From Ahaetulla prasina (lineage: Eukaryota > Chordata > Lepidosauria > Squamata > Colubridae): 64,000 nucleotides of DNA. The stretch lies in assembly GCF_028640845.1 (NCBI RefSeq), contig NC_080539.1:179813459-179877458 (forward strand), read 5' to 3'. A program made the position numbers and the translations under genes. Below, piece after piece: positions 49,915-62,290 of this stretch; the stretch's first letter is position 1, and every line of letters begins with the position of its first letter. Under the pieces are notes generated by a model. The model was given only the letters and a program-made list of their open reading frames with translations, did no database searches and was not told the DNA's origin.

Positions 49915-51032
49915 CCGTATTTTTCAGAGTATAAGACGCACCGGAGTATAAGACGCACCTTAGTTTTTGGGGAGGAAAATAAGAAAAAAGCTGATTTGCA
50001 GGTGCATTGGCCTGCTGGAATACCCCCAATCAGCTATTCCCAGAGGTGAATTTTAGCAGCAGATTCCTTGGCTGTGAGTTCTGTGCCTTGCTTTTTCCGT
50101 TTGTTGTGAAAGTTAGTGCTTGGCAGGACAGAGTTGAATTTTGTTTTTAATTTTGATTTAGAGGCAAATGGTGCCTACTGGCATGCAATTGCTGGGTAGG
50201 GCAGAAACAGACTGGCAGCAGGTGCTTCAGGTTGAATGTCTATGAAGATTCTCCGTCATCCAGGTCATGGTTGTTCCAAAGGTGCTTTTTCAAGATCCAA
50301 CTGGATTTTCTGGTTTTCCTTTGAAAACATTTCGCTTCTCATCCAAGAAACTTCTTCAGAGCTGAGTCAGAGCTTCAAAGAAAAACTAGAAAGTCCCGTT
50401 GCCTCTTGAGAAAGTACCTTTGGGACTTCAGGTTGAAGCCTCTGCCTTTCCCATCCTAGTCTGACAGTTTTTCTCCAGTGGGTTGGATAGTAGCGGTGTG
50501 GGCTCATGCGGGTGGGGGAACTAGTTAGGGGAGACCTGTGATGCAACCGACAAAAGTAAAACATTACAATTATACTACTGTGTAATGCAAGATTCCAGGT
50601 TCAATATTACTTCTGGTTTCTTTGGATGCAAATAACCTGTGCTGGTTAAGACTGGCATCATAAAAACTAAGATTTAGGTTCTCAAAGGGCTTTATGAGTC
50701 ACAAAGCCATTTGTGCATTCCTGAATGCTGCCTAGGAATAAATTTATAAGCTGTTAAGGCAGCCGCTTCTTAAACTTTTCCTTTAGTTATCTAAAACCGC
50801 TTATCAGAATGTCTTATTCTGATTATGTTTCAGAAAAGAAGCCCCCAAACAGAACCTCAGAAAAAAAGCCTCTGAAGCTCTGTTTGGGGGCTTCTTTTCT
50901 GAAGCTTCTTTCAGCCTCTGAAACCTCCGTTTGAGAAGCTGGGTGGGGCTACATTCGAAGTATAAGACGCACCCAGATTTTCACCCTCTTTTTTGGGGGA
51001 AAAAGGTGCATCTTATACTCCAAAAAATACGG
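49915..51032. mobile_element. CCGTAT-terminus inverted-repeat element, 1118 bp, TA TSD
   Basis: Starts CCGTATTTTTCAGAGTATAA and ends with the inverted TTATACTCCAAAAAATACGG; the sub-terminal motif TATAAGACGCACC occurs more than once. TA flanks both ends. The interior has no transposase. It includes a long palindrome (about 50838-50912) and a reverse copy of a GAAACATTTC/GAGAAGCGAAATG-type vertebrate repeat (about 50240-50410). Related in termini to 23026-23397. Confidence 0.8.
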
Positions 51033-51034
51033 TA

Positions 51035-51749
51035 TGTCCTAAAGGTCATGTCCTGTCTTTAGAATTTGGGTGGGGGAATGTAGAGTTTAATCCCATCAAC
51101 TCAAACCTTCTGTGCATTTTGTTTATGAATAGATTGACCCAATCTTCCTGAATAGATACAAAATCTGCATTCCTAAAGGTCAGATATTTTCCTAGGGCAG
51201 GAAGCCTGGGACTGCTTTCTGCCTTTGTTAAGATTTTTTTCCATTTCTCCTTTGGGGAAATATAATATTCTGCCTCTTTTAATATTCAGAATATAGAATA
51301 TTTTAATCTGGGGAGGGGGTGTCCCACATATTATTATTATTTATATCCCTCACTCCCTCCCTCACTGTATTATTTGTGTTTGTTATGTTCTCTGTAAAAC
51401 CTTTAATAAAATATATTTTAAAAAGAGTAATATTGGTAAAATATCTTTGCATCTTTGAATTATCTGTATCATGGTGTTTTCATTTTGTAATTTTAATATC
51501 ATTTTTTCTCTTTTTCTTCCCTCCGTTTATATGCCAATTATTTCTCTGGCCTGTTTGCAAATTCAACATTCTTTTGTTTTGCATAATTTATTATTACTTT
51601 AATTTCTCTTATTGTTAATAGGAACAATGGTCACTGTAATTTTTAATTTATTGTAAAGTAGCTTTCTGGGAATTTTTAAAATATTTCTTTCATTATTATC
51701 TCATCTAAAATTGCTTGTGTTTTCTTTTATCTCTTTTTTAGGCTTTCTA
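51035..51749. other. Intergenic DNA
   Basis: T-rich, low-complexity in part. The frame at 51319-51618 is a T-rich hydrophobic run, not a convincing gene. Confidence 0.5.
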
Positions 51750-53160
51750 TTATGTTTTTTTTTATTTTGTCACAACAGTATATACAATCATCAACATAAA
51801 CAATAACCCATCATGAGAGAAAAAAGTATATATAAGTAAAAGTATAAGTAAAAGTATGCATATAATACTATAATGAAGAGAGCAATAGGACAGGAACGGT
51901 AGGCACTTTTGTGCTCTTATGCACGCCCCTTATAGTCCTCTTAGGAATGAGGTGAGGTCAATAGTAGACAGTTTTTGGTTGAAGATTTTGGGGTTTCGAG
52001 TAGAGACTATAGAGTTAGGTAGTGAGTTCCAAGTGTTAACAACTCTGTTACAAAAGTCATATTTTCTGCAATCAAGTTTGAAGCGGTTGACATTAAGTTT
52101 GAATCTATTGTTTGCTCTTGTATTGTTGCGATTGAAGCTGAAGTAGTCTTTTATAGGAAGGATATTTCAATAGATGATTCTCTGTGTTAAACACAGATCA
52201 TGTCGGAGTTGGCGGAGTTCTATGTTTTCTAAACCCAGGATTTCAAGCCTGGTGGTATAAGGTATTTTGTTGTTTTCGGAGGAGCGAAGAACACTTCTAG
52301 TAAAATATTTCTGGATACGTTCGATAGTATTAATGTCAGAGATGTGGTATGGGTTCCAGACAGATGAGCTGTATTCAAGAATAGGTCTGGCAAATGTTTT
52401 GTATGCTCTGGTTAGTAGTGTAGAGTTTTTGGAAAAGAAGCTACGTAAAATTAAGTTTACAACTCTTAGAGCTTTTTTTGCTATGTAATTGCAGTGGGCT
52501 TTGGCATTTAGGTCATTTGATATGAAAACTCCAAGGTCTTTGACAGGGAGGGGGTCATCAGTAAGGTAATGTCCATCAAGCTTGTACTTGATGTTGGGGT
52601 TCTTTTTATCAATATGTAAGACTGAGCATTTGCTGGTTGATATTTGAAGTTGCCAAGTTTTAGACCAATCGGAAACAAAGTCAAGGTCATTTTGAAGAGT
52701 AGAAGTATTGTTAGTGGTATTGAATAGTTTGACGTCGTCAGCGAAGAGAACACAATGACTTGAAATGAGGTCACAGAGATCATTTATGTATAGTATGAAG
52801 AGTGTTGGTCCAAGAACACTACCTTGTGGAATGCCACTTTTGACAGGAACAGGATTTGATAGAGCGTTGCCAATTTTGACCACTTGTTGTCTGTTTGATA
52901 GGAAGGCATTTATCCAACTGTGTAGAGGTCCCGAAATGCCGTAGGATTTTAGTTTTAAGAGAAGTTTGTCATGTACTACTGAGTCAAAAGCTTTGCAGAA
53001 GTCTATGTCGATTGCATCTATTGCTTTTCCTTGATCAAGGTTGGTAGTCCATGTGTTTTTGCAGTGGAGAAGTTGTAAGTTACAAGACAATTTTTTTCTC
53101 CATAAAAGCTTTATTTGCATCTCAAACCCTCCTTGGGTCTGTATCTTTATTAAAATGATC
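51750..53160 (-). mobile_element. CR1/Rex-type LINE (family B) with RT core
   Basis: Longest copy of the family: a 331-residue minus-strand frame (52167-53162) with DFCKAFDSVVHDKLLLKLKS, GIPQGSVLGPTLFILYINDL and the catalytic FADDVKLF box, then the C-terminus and 3' UTR down to the TTTATTTTGTCACAACAGTA end near 51762. The 5' part (endonuclease) is missing. The RT frame is open although the element is truncated. Confidence 0.92.
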
Positions 53161-53162
53161 AC

Positions 53163-54125
53163 CCAAAAAATCTTTTAACTCCTTTTTGCAATATCTAAGT
53201 GTGTATATTATCTAGCATCAGCATTTTTGTGTCTCCATGCATCTACAAGATCTATGTTGTCCATCATATATATATCAAATTGGAAATTATCTCATATCTA
53301 TTTTAATAACTTTTTCAGAACTTCTGTTCACATGCTGATACACTTCTTTAGCCTAAAAGAACCAAATTTCAGCCATTTATGATGATCAACAATGCATCAT
53401 TACTCCTTTGTTGTCCACTCATGGGCAAATGCCAAGAAAGCTGCCCTTAGAAATGTGAGCTTTTTTAAAAATTGTGTGGCAGCCCCTACCTACAACATCT
53501 TTTTCACATATAAGGTTACATAATTCTCCAAATTAAATTGCCCCAAGCCAAGAGGAAATACAACACAGAAACTTGTTTGATTAAAATAAGATATTATATG
53601 TAGACTATAAGAAATACATCCTGCTCCCCATTCAGATAACCAGAGTCATGGAAAATTCCCCAACATAATGTGAAAAGATTGAATAATTATTCAACAAGGC
53701 ATGCCTGTGTTGATTCTGGGCCCAGTCTTGGTTAATTTGATGCGATTTATTTGGTTCCTTGACTAAACAGTGAACATTTACCCCTGAAGATTCTGTTAAT
53801 TATTGTTTCAAGCATGAAAATTTCACAATAGGTTGTGTACTCAGTAAAAGCAATTATAACAGATTATTAACATCTGTCTACAATTTGTTACATTGTGGAG
53901 TGAAAAGGAGTTTAAACCTATTTGCAAAACTTTCTGAGTTAAACTAACAGACATATATCAGGAAACTTAGAGTCAAATTAAACTAAGGCAAAGGTTGCTG
54001 AGTATATATGTCAATATGATGATTCTGTAGAAATAGTAGCTGGGATATGTCTAATGCAATGCTTGTTTCATTTCAATTTACAGAAGTCATTTCAATTGCT
54101 ACTGAAAACTGCTCTGTGAAAGGAA
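53163..54125. other. 5' flank of gene C
   Basis: Unique AT-rich DNA with no counterpart before genes A or B; no confident promoter element. Confidence 0.5.
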
Positions 54126-54308
54126 ATGGATTGGATTGGACCCATTCTAATATTATTACTATTTATTCTTGCAATTATGTTCATTTTGACAAAGGGCAGT
54201 TCCTGGAATAACAACTGCCCCAATCTCCCTCCAGGACCCAGGACCATACCCATTTTGGGAAATCTGCACATGATGGATCTGAAGAGGCCTCACAAAACAA
54301 TGATAGAG
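54126..54308 (+). CDS. Gene C exon 1
   Basis: 183 bp, donor GAG|GTAAAG; anchor and canonical PPGP hinge. Confidence 0.92.
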
Positions 54309-57300
54309 GTAAAGCCTGATAATTAAGAAGGATGAAGGTTCTTTGCCAAAGTTTACTTGCCACAAATTTGTGAATACTGAATTAAGTTTCATGTGTTGCC
54401 TGTTGGTTTTTCATCTTTATGCAAATGTTTAAAAAGGGAGAATTTATCTGGTATTTAAATTCATTTAAATTTTACAGGAGGATTATTCCAAGAAAAGCAA
54501 TTTGTTAGAGGGTTCCAATTTTTCTCATAATGTACTCAAATTGGAAGAGATGGATAAAAAGCCCTTGAACTCTCGGGCATATTCTTTAAGTTCTTTCTTT
54601 AAGAACTTCACACAATCAGCTTCAACAACTACTAGGAATAATTGGAAAGTTTTTGTGTGACCCTTTCAACAATCTAGCAGAGACCCAATTTCTCTTTTAA
54701 GAAATCCCACTGTGTGTCTAGACCCCTTTAAAACTTACATTTTAAAATGTATCAGTTTGATATGATTTAGTGTGCAAGCATCCTTTTACTACGTAAGTGT
54801 TTTTCTTTGTTTTATATAATTATATATGGTATATATAAAGGTACTGACCAAAATAACAGCTTCATAATGTGCCATAAAAAGAAAAGAAAAGAACATGACC
54901 TCAGTCTTGGAACTGTGATACATGCTTTTTAAAACAAAATTCTACCTATGTGAGTCTAATTGTTGATCAAAATTGTCTTTTGTTTTTCATCTGCTATATC
55001 TCAGTTGTCAAAAGAATATGGTCCCATTTTTCGTCTTAAAATGGGATTCCAGGAGATGGTGGTGCTGACTGGCTATGAGACGGTCAAAGAGGCTCTAGTG
55101 AACCAAGCTGATGCGTTTGCAGAGAGAGCCTCCGTCCCCTTTTTTGAGGATGTTGCAAAGGGCTTTGGTGAGTTGTTTCATTTTGGATTGTAGCTGGCAT
55201 TACTTGCAGATGTGCAATCGCTGCCATGGAGACATTTTCATAGGTAGTAACGTAAAAGGACTAGGAAACTTGTGGAGATCCAATCCAAAGAGTGACCACT
55301 TCTACTACATCTAGTCGTTACTAGGGGAAGCTGGAGAATAAAAAGACAACACAGCATTGCACTAACAGCATGAATCATATACAGAAACAAACCCACAACA
55401 GATTTGGTTCTGCTTTTTTTTTGAAAATTTGGGGTGTGGAAGGTCCTAGTGGTTTGTCTGCATTTTTCTGTATATTTCTCTTCGTATACATAGTTATGCT
55501 TATTTCTGTTCCCCAATATTAATTTTTATCCATCTCTCAAGGATCATTTCTCCATAACATATATATAATGTGCACAGCACAGACATGCATTGCCACAGAA
55601 TCCGTTTTAAAAAATACTTTGACGATATTAGACCCAAGCTATGGAATGGAGAATTTGCAATGCTTATTTCAAGTGTATAGTGAGTCTTGGGACTGGTTCA
55701 TTTGTGGATTTTTCTCTCTGTGTGCGCGCCTGTGCGTGTGTGTGTTTCTCCCAAAGCTTCACTCCATTTGGATCATAATCTGCCATGTCTTTTGGCAAGA
55801 GACCCCAGGCTATTTTACACATTGAACTTTAGCACTTACTTATATAGACAGCATTTTTTTTAAAGCATATCTTCAGTACAGAGTATTTCCAATGCTTCAG
55901 GAAAGAGATGAATAAGTGTTTTGGTATAAGGACCACATGCAGGTTTCTACGCTCTTCGTTTCTGATGCTGTAACAATGTTGGAAATAACTTCAGGAATTA
56001 TTCTTCAGGCATTATTTTTTCTCATGGTGAGAACTGGAAAGTGATGCGACGGTTCGCATTATCCACCTTACGGGACTATGGAATGGGCAAGAGGACCATT
56101 GAAGACAAAATCACAGAAGAGTGCAATGTCTTAACGAAGACAATTGAGACCTATGCAGGTGGGTTGGTGTTTCCTCCTGATGCTCTATTGGAGCATCTTT
56201 CCGGACAAAAGTAGAATGGAAATAGCTTCATTGTGTTATATCAAATGAACAAGGGTTGCTTTTGGAATACTTTCCCTCCAACAATTCTTAAATCCATTTT
56301 CCCTATAAATATGCTTAGTTGTCTAATGTGTGCTAAGTAGGATTTTTCTTGAATTAATATTTGTATAAACCTAACACATGTCAAATCCTTCTGGTAGCAT
56401 TCATATCAAAAACAATTTCTAATTCTATATTCTCGAATAAGGTGCAAGAAACCAGAGCGACTTTAAGAGTAGGCCAAAGCAGTTTCGTTATTGTTGATCA
56501 CCTATATTACAAGAATTTCACCATTCTGGCTGCATTTCCTTGGGAACCAATAGATAAGTCTGGTCTATGATATTTCCTTCCTTGGAGCAATTCTATATTG
56601 CCACACTTTTAACTCCCCCATTTTCTTTAGCCTGCAATTCCACCACATCTAGTATGCACTAATGGTCTCTTTTTAATAAAAGTTCTAGGCTTAATTTTGG
56701 GTAAAATCAATTGAGGAATGTTAGGTTTGCATACCTATACATAAACATGAAAGTGTGTTGCACACTTAGACATATTAGAACAATAGAAATATTGTTTCTC
56801 CTGCTTTGGATCAATGATAATCATTTTGCAGTTTCTCAAGAACCAAAAGCATACAATTTACTTTTATTAAGTGATCTAGAATACATACTTCATATCTTAC
56901 TAAATTCACCAATAAAAGTATCACTTCTAGATTGTCAATATTGGACTCTCTTATTGTTAGTTTAGCACAGTCATAAGGCTCAAACTGCAACTGATTCATT
57001 TATTCAGCATCACACCTCACTAGCAATTAACATAAAAAAGAAAGAATTCCATATTTTCCAAAATATTAGTCCCTAAATAATTTCAACTGATAACATTTGT
57101 TATATACCTTGCAGTGTTTGGGTTGAAAACTTCTGTGTGACCATAGGATAGTAACAAAAAGATACACAAAGCTCTAAACATTTGCACTTATGGTTCTCAG
57201 CATTTTTGCAATTCAGAAATGATCTGAATAAAACTTACCATCCATTGACATGAGAAATAGAAAAAAACAGATGCCCCATGATATAAAATTAATCTAAAAC

Positions 57301-59372
57301 ATTAAAGCTTATTTCTCTTGTCAAATGAGGTTTCACTTGGATACCATTTCTATATACCTACAAACTGTTTGCTTTTTGTTAAGACAGTTGCAATAAAGAA
57401 AGACATTTTTTTAAACAAAAGCAATATATAGTGTCTACAAACACTGTTCACTTTACTTCCCTATACTATTCTAGCCTTGTAAATCATATGTCTATCACTA
57501 GGTCAATACAGGGCTTTCTACATTGTCTTCTGTCCTTCAATCTTCTCATCACCCTACTTTTGAGGGTTTCCTTTACTCCATCCAGCCATAATATACTTGA
57601 TCTTCCATCTACTCTCAACCCATTCATGCTTCTTAATAAATTAATTCTGTAATTTGATTTGCTTTCATTTTCTCTGTATAACTAAACTGCCTAAATGTGC
57701 TTCTTTTATTCCCCATTGCATCCACCTTATTTTTTGTGTTTCCTCTGACATACGAATTTCCATATAACCAAGTGGGCAGAAGCTTTCTCTTATACCCAGC
57801 AAATTTGATGCTCCTGATCAATGTTGAACCCTTTGCTGCACATGCCATTTATTCTCATGCATGTTTTTAATGCATCATGAACTATTCTTACCATATTTAG
57901 CACTCAGTTGCCAACTCATGGAAAATAAAGCATAAACCAGGTTTTTAAATAATAATATCAATAATATACAATAAACTACCTGTTCATGTCTACTTACGTC
58001 TAGTTTAGTTTAGTTTAATTTATTCAAGAACACACATTTTCATTGGAAGAGAATTTCTCCAAGTAAAACAACAAACCAACTTGTTATATTTCTGAAAATA
58101 CAATGTAAAGTATATAAAGGAAGATGTTGAATTGTATCACAGATACTAAGTCTGTGTAGGGTTCATCTATGCAAATGTATTTCAGTTTCTGATAGGAATA
58201 TATTTAAATTCAATAATCTGGAATATAAGGTTTAGGGCATAGTTATTTGAAGGGCTGCTTGCAGTGGTGGGTTTCAATTTTTTTTACTACCGGTTCTGTG
58301 GGTGTGGCTTGGTGAGTATGGCTTGGTGGGTGTGGCAGGGGAAGGATACTGTAAAATCTCCATTCTCACTCCATTCCAGGGGAAGGTTACTGCAAAATCC
58401 CAATTTCCTCCCAATCAGCTGGGACTTGGAGGCAGAGAATAGATAGGGGCGGGTTCAGTCAGAATGTTTACTACCGGTTCTCCGAACTACTCAAAATTTC
58501 CACTACCAATTCTCCAGAACTAGTCAGAACCTGCTGCCTTCTGGCTGCTTGTATTCCATAGTTTCCACTCAGCCAGTTTGTGCTAGCAGAGTTGGTGTGC
58601 TCCAGGTTCCTTCAATGAAGCAGTGCCATTTGTTAGGATGCAGGAAGCATACCTTCTGTGTTGTGGCACCTGCCCTCTGGAACAAAATCCCCCTTGAAAT
58701 CCATGTGGGTTCTACCTTGTTGGTGTTCTATAAGGATTTGAAGGCTCGTTTGTTCTCTCAGACCTTGAATTAAAGGGGATGGAGTCTCTTTTTGAACATG
58801 TTTTTATATTGAGCAACTAGATTCCACCTTGGTGCAGGTTTTTGGAATTGTGTGTTTATGTTTATTATATGGTGAGTTGTCCAGAATTGGTTTGGAGTCA
58901 GGATAGGCACCTAAATAGCACTGTTACCTAGTTTGGTAATGAAATGTTTACAAGAAAACAACCAAGTTTAGAGAACACCAGACCCCAAAGTTACTCTAAT
59001 CTGTGTTCAGAAACTACAATTGTGCCTTTGTAGTAATGAAATACTTTCCCCAATTTCTTAACTTAAATATTTCTAATTTCATCAATACTGGCTATAAGCT
59101 TTTATGGTGAATGTTTCCTTTATGTAATCTGACTCTGAGTCTAAATGCAGTGAAAAGTAACTTTAATCCTGGCATTTTTTTCACAGTCTTGTTTTATTTT
59201 TCATTGGTCAGGAAAACCATTTGATATCACAACAATAATGGGAGCTGCTGTTTCCAATATCATCGTTTCTATTTTATTTGGCAAGCGATATGACTATGAA
59301 GATGCCACATTTCTACGACTACTGAAGCTATTCAGTGAAAATATCCAACTTTCAAAAACCTTTGATATTCTG
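54126..59372 (+). CDS. CYP2K-like: Cytochrome P450 family 2, gene C, exons 1-4 (continues past the window)
   Basis: Exons: 54126-54308, 55005-55167, 56009-56158, 59212-59372, with lengths 183, 163, 150 and 161 bp and phases exactly as in genes A and B. The frame is open for 219 residues. It has its own anchor, the conventional hinge [10 protein letters not shown] (Gly where A and B have Arg37), [35 protein letters not shown] with WxxxR, and [16 protein letters not shown]. Clearly a paralogue, but much more diverged from A and B than they are from each other. Exons 5-9 are not found up to 64000. Since intron 4 already holds a hAT, a CR1 and a tandem array, they probably lie further right; a broken gene cannot be excluded. 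Confidence 0.9.
54309..55004. other. Gene C intron 1
   Basis: About 0.7 kb, far shorter than intron 1 of A and B; no repeat recognised. Confidence 0.75.
55005..55167 (+). CDS. Gene C exon 2
   Basis: 163 bp, acceptor TCTCAG, donor G|GTGAGT. Confidence 0.92.
55168..56008. other. Gene C intron 2
   Basis: Unique DNA, including a short TGTGTG-type run near 55720-55745; no gene. Confidence 0.7.
56009..56158 (+). CDS. Gene C exon 3
   Basis: 150 bp, acceptor TTCAG, donor G|GTGGGT; WKVMR helix C motif. Confidence 0.92.
56159..58253. other. Gene C intron 3, left part
   Basis: About 2.1 kb of unique AT-rich DNA. No exon or named repeat seen. Confidence 0.6.
58262..58543 (+). mobile_element. hAT transposon in gene C intron 3
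   Basis: 282 bp from CAGTGGTGGGTTTCAA to GCTGCCTTCTG, with perfect 8-bp duplications GCTGCTTG at 58254-58261 and 58544-58551. Same family as 2660-2912, mostly in the opposite sense. Confidence 0.88.
58560..58912 (+). mobile_element. Old L2-like LINE 3' relic
   Basis: Frame 58549-58773 reads [20 protein letters not shown] then [13 protein letters not shown], the end of an L2/CR1-type polymerase, followed by a decayed 3' UTR. Confidence 0.65.
58917..58986. mobile_element. Single arm of the palindromic MITE
   Basis: GGTAATGAAATGTTTACAAG then AAAACAACCAAG, the right arm of the 17479-17690 family. Confidence 0.7.
59212..59372 (+). CDS. Gene C exon 4
   Basis: 161 bp, acceptor GGTCAG, donor TG|GTAATC, phase 0 end at residue 219. 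Confidence 0.92.
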
Positions 59373-59852
59373 GTAATCTCATTTGTCATTTGAAGAAAAA
59401 AATTGTGACATAGAGGCAGCTTAATGTGTGTCATTGAGCCCTTTTTTCACTGCCATATATATTTCTGTATGTATACTTAAAGAAGGCTTAATTCCATTAT
59501 TCTCTCAATATATAAAAATTGATAAGTGGAACCTTCTAATTATCATTCAGTTAGTTTTCTTTTATAGCAAACTATAGAATATGGCAGATATTTATACCGT
59601 AATTTTTTTAATAGACTGTGCTCAAATACCATAAGTGCCTGAACACTATGGTGTGATGAAATGTTATAATCTGCCAAATGGAGTGGTCTCTCTGGTCTTC
59701 AAAGATTTAGAGGTGATTTTGACTATATCTCTCAAAATAAGTTTTGGAAAAAAAATTAATAGCCTCTATTTTTGATCTCGAAGTGATTATGATATTACAT
59801 CAAGGCTTGACCAGGATAATTGCAATAGGGAATGAATACACCCCATTTCAAC
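59373..59852. other. Gene C intron 4, left part
   Basis: Unique DNA; no exon 5 found. Confidence 0.6.
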
Positions 59853-59860
59853 CTGTAAAG

Positions 59861-60377
59861 CAGTGGTAGTCAACCTGGTCCCTACCGCCCACTAGTGGGC
59901 GTTCCAGCTTTCATGGTGGGCGATAGGGGTTTTGTCCGATACTGAAGCACTTTCCTTTTTTTTTAATTTAATTGACTTTTTAAAAAATTTTCATAGCATT
60001 ATTTAAAAACATCTTCATTAGGTTTTCATAAAATTCCCCGTGACAATTTAAATTTCTGAAAATATACTATTTGTATCGCCCACACATAAGTTTACTTCAC
60101 GTTACGTAAGTGAAACTAAATGGCGCTATAGTGTGACCGCAAACAAAAGAGCCTCGTCCCAGAATAGCTCGTGCATCTCCCCCCACACCACTCAGCTGTA
60201 ACAGACAAGCAGAGCTGGTAGCCAGTGCCCTCCCCACCCCAATCCACGATGCACGAGAGTCATGCGCAGACGATGATACATGGCACATTATTGTGGAACC
60301 GGTGGGCGGTTAGAAAATTTTACTACTAACAGAGATACAAAAGTGGGCAGTAGGTATAAAAAGGTTGACTACCCCTG
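59861..60377 (+). mobile_element. Distinct non-autonomous hAT, 517 bp
   Basis: Termini CAGTGGTAGTCAACCTGGTC and AGGTTGACTACCCCTG, an inverted repeat. 8-bp duplications CTGTAAAG (59853-59860) and CTGTAGAG (60378-60385) differ by one base. The interior has CGCCCACTAGTGGGCG. A different family from the CAGTGGTGGG group. Confidence 0.88.
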
Positions 60378-60439
60378 CTGTAGAGGGATCAAGGAAAGGT
60401 AACCCCTTAGTATTTAACCTTTTTCTTAAAAATAACAGA

Positions 60440-61860
60440 TTTTCATCCTCCATAAAATAAATAAAACAGTTGGAAAAGACCTTGCGGTCCCACGCCTTGT
60501 TCAGGCAGGAGACCTTATAGCATTCTGGACAAATCTCTTAAAAACCTTAGTAATGCAGCACCCACAACTTTTAAAACCAAGCTGTTCCACTGATTAATTG
60601 TTATCATTATCAGAAAAATTCACCTTCCTTCTAGGTTGGCTGTCTTCTTGATAAGTTTCTATTTGCTCATTTTTGTAAAGAAATTGTTCACTATGAGTCC
60701 TAGATCACTCTCTCAGTTACCTCTGTTGAGCCATATTCCGTCTATTCTATACCTGTGCATTTCTTTTGTTTTGTTTTTGCCTAAGTATAAAGCCTTACTT
60801 TTCTCACTCCTGAATTGCATTTTGTTGGACAGAACCCAGTGATCAAATCTGTCAAGATTCTTTTGGATCTTGAGCCTATCTCTTACAGTGTTGACTATTC
60901 ACTCCCAGCATGGTGTTGCCTGCAAATTTGATTAGTTTCCCTCCTACTCCTTCATTGAAGAGTATTGAGTCAAAACAGAACCTTGGGATAACCCAATGCA
61001 TGCTTCCCTCCATATAGATGTAGTTCCATTGAGGACTACATGCTGATTGCAAGAGACAGTTGTGAACCCACCTGGTAGTGATGCTGTCTATCCCACATTT
61101 TTCTATATTACCAAGAAGTAGGTTGTGGTTTATTTTGTCATATGCTTTACTGAAGTCCAAGGATACTATATCCACACATTTCACTGGTCCATTAATTTAG
61201 TCATTGGTCCATTAATTTTGTTAAAGAATGCAGGGAGATTTGTCTGGCATGATCTGTTTTTGCCAATCCGTGTTGCCGTCCAGTAATAGCCTTGCTTATT
61301 TCTAGGTATTCACAGATCCATTGTTCGATTATCTTTTCCAGGATTTTCCCAGGTATTGATGTCAAGCTGATTGATTTGTAGTTTCTTAGATCCATTCTTT
61401 TTTTGCTTTTTGAAGATGGGAATCACATCAGTTCTTTTACAGTTCTCTGGTAGTTCCTCAGTGTCCCAGGAGCTTGAAAGATATGGCTCAGTGTTTCCAA
61501 TAGCATGTCTGCATGCTCCTTCAGAACTCTGGGATGCACGCCATTTGATACTAGGGACTTGAACTCATCTAGGGTGGATTGATGTATTTCCGTTTTTTTG
61601 CCTATTTTGATTTGTATTCCTAATCTGTCTTTTACGGTACTGCTTTCAATAGATTGGACTGTGTTTTTTTTTTTCCTTTTTGGAAAGACAGATGCAAAGA
61701 ATGAAATAAGGAATTCTGCTTTCTCCCCGCTGCCTGTCACCTCCTTGCCAGCCTCTTCCATAATTTCCTTGGCTTTTTTCTTGTTCTTTTTACAAGTTGA
61801 AAGAAACTTTGTTTTAATAATTTTTGATATTTGTTGCAAGTCAACAAATGGATTCCATAC
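60440..61860 (-). mobile_element. CR1 LINE with RT remnants
   Basis: Minus-strand CR1: EKAEFLISFFASVF (near 61700), RNYKSISLTSIPGKILEKII (near 61360), VDIVSLDFSKAYDKINHNLL (near 61150) and KFAGNTMLGVNS in place of the FADDTKL box. The catalytic residues are damaged and the frame is broken at least three times. The 3' end is near 60455. Confidence 0.9.
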
Positions 61861-62290
61861 TCACAGAATATATTTCAATCTCTCATAAGAAAAAGATACC
61901 TGTACGTCAAATATCCACTATAAACACACAGGCAATAAGAATTCATAACCTGGATTATAAAAAATATTAATTCCTATTATTAATGAAGAAGTTACTGTTT
62001 TATTTTGTTAGATACTTCAATGGTAGAACCTCTATCTGCTGGTAGAATTTCTATCTGGGCCTTTAGCCTGAGTGGTGTCTTCTTCTTTACAGCTTTGATT
62101 GTTTTGGTTTCATGTGATTCTTTATGCATGCATTTTAGTTATATATGCTTAAATCCTTGTTACCTTGGACTCAGATCATAAAGCAAACAACAATAACAAT
62201 ATCATCACATTATTGCAAAGCATACTCCTTGTCATGGATGTTTGCAGCAAAATTGCATCCAAAGGATGACATGAACATGATATCAGGATT
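61861..62290. other. Gene C intron 4, DNA before the tandem array
   Basis: Unique AT-rich DNA; no exon recognised. Confidence 0.6.
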
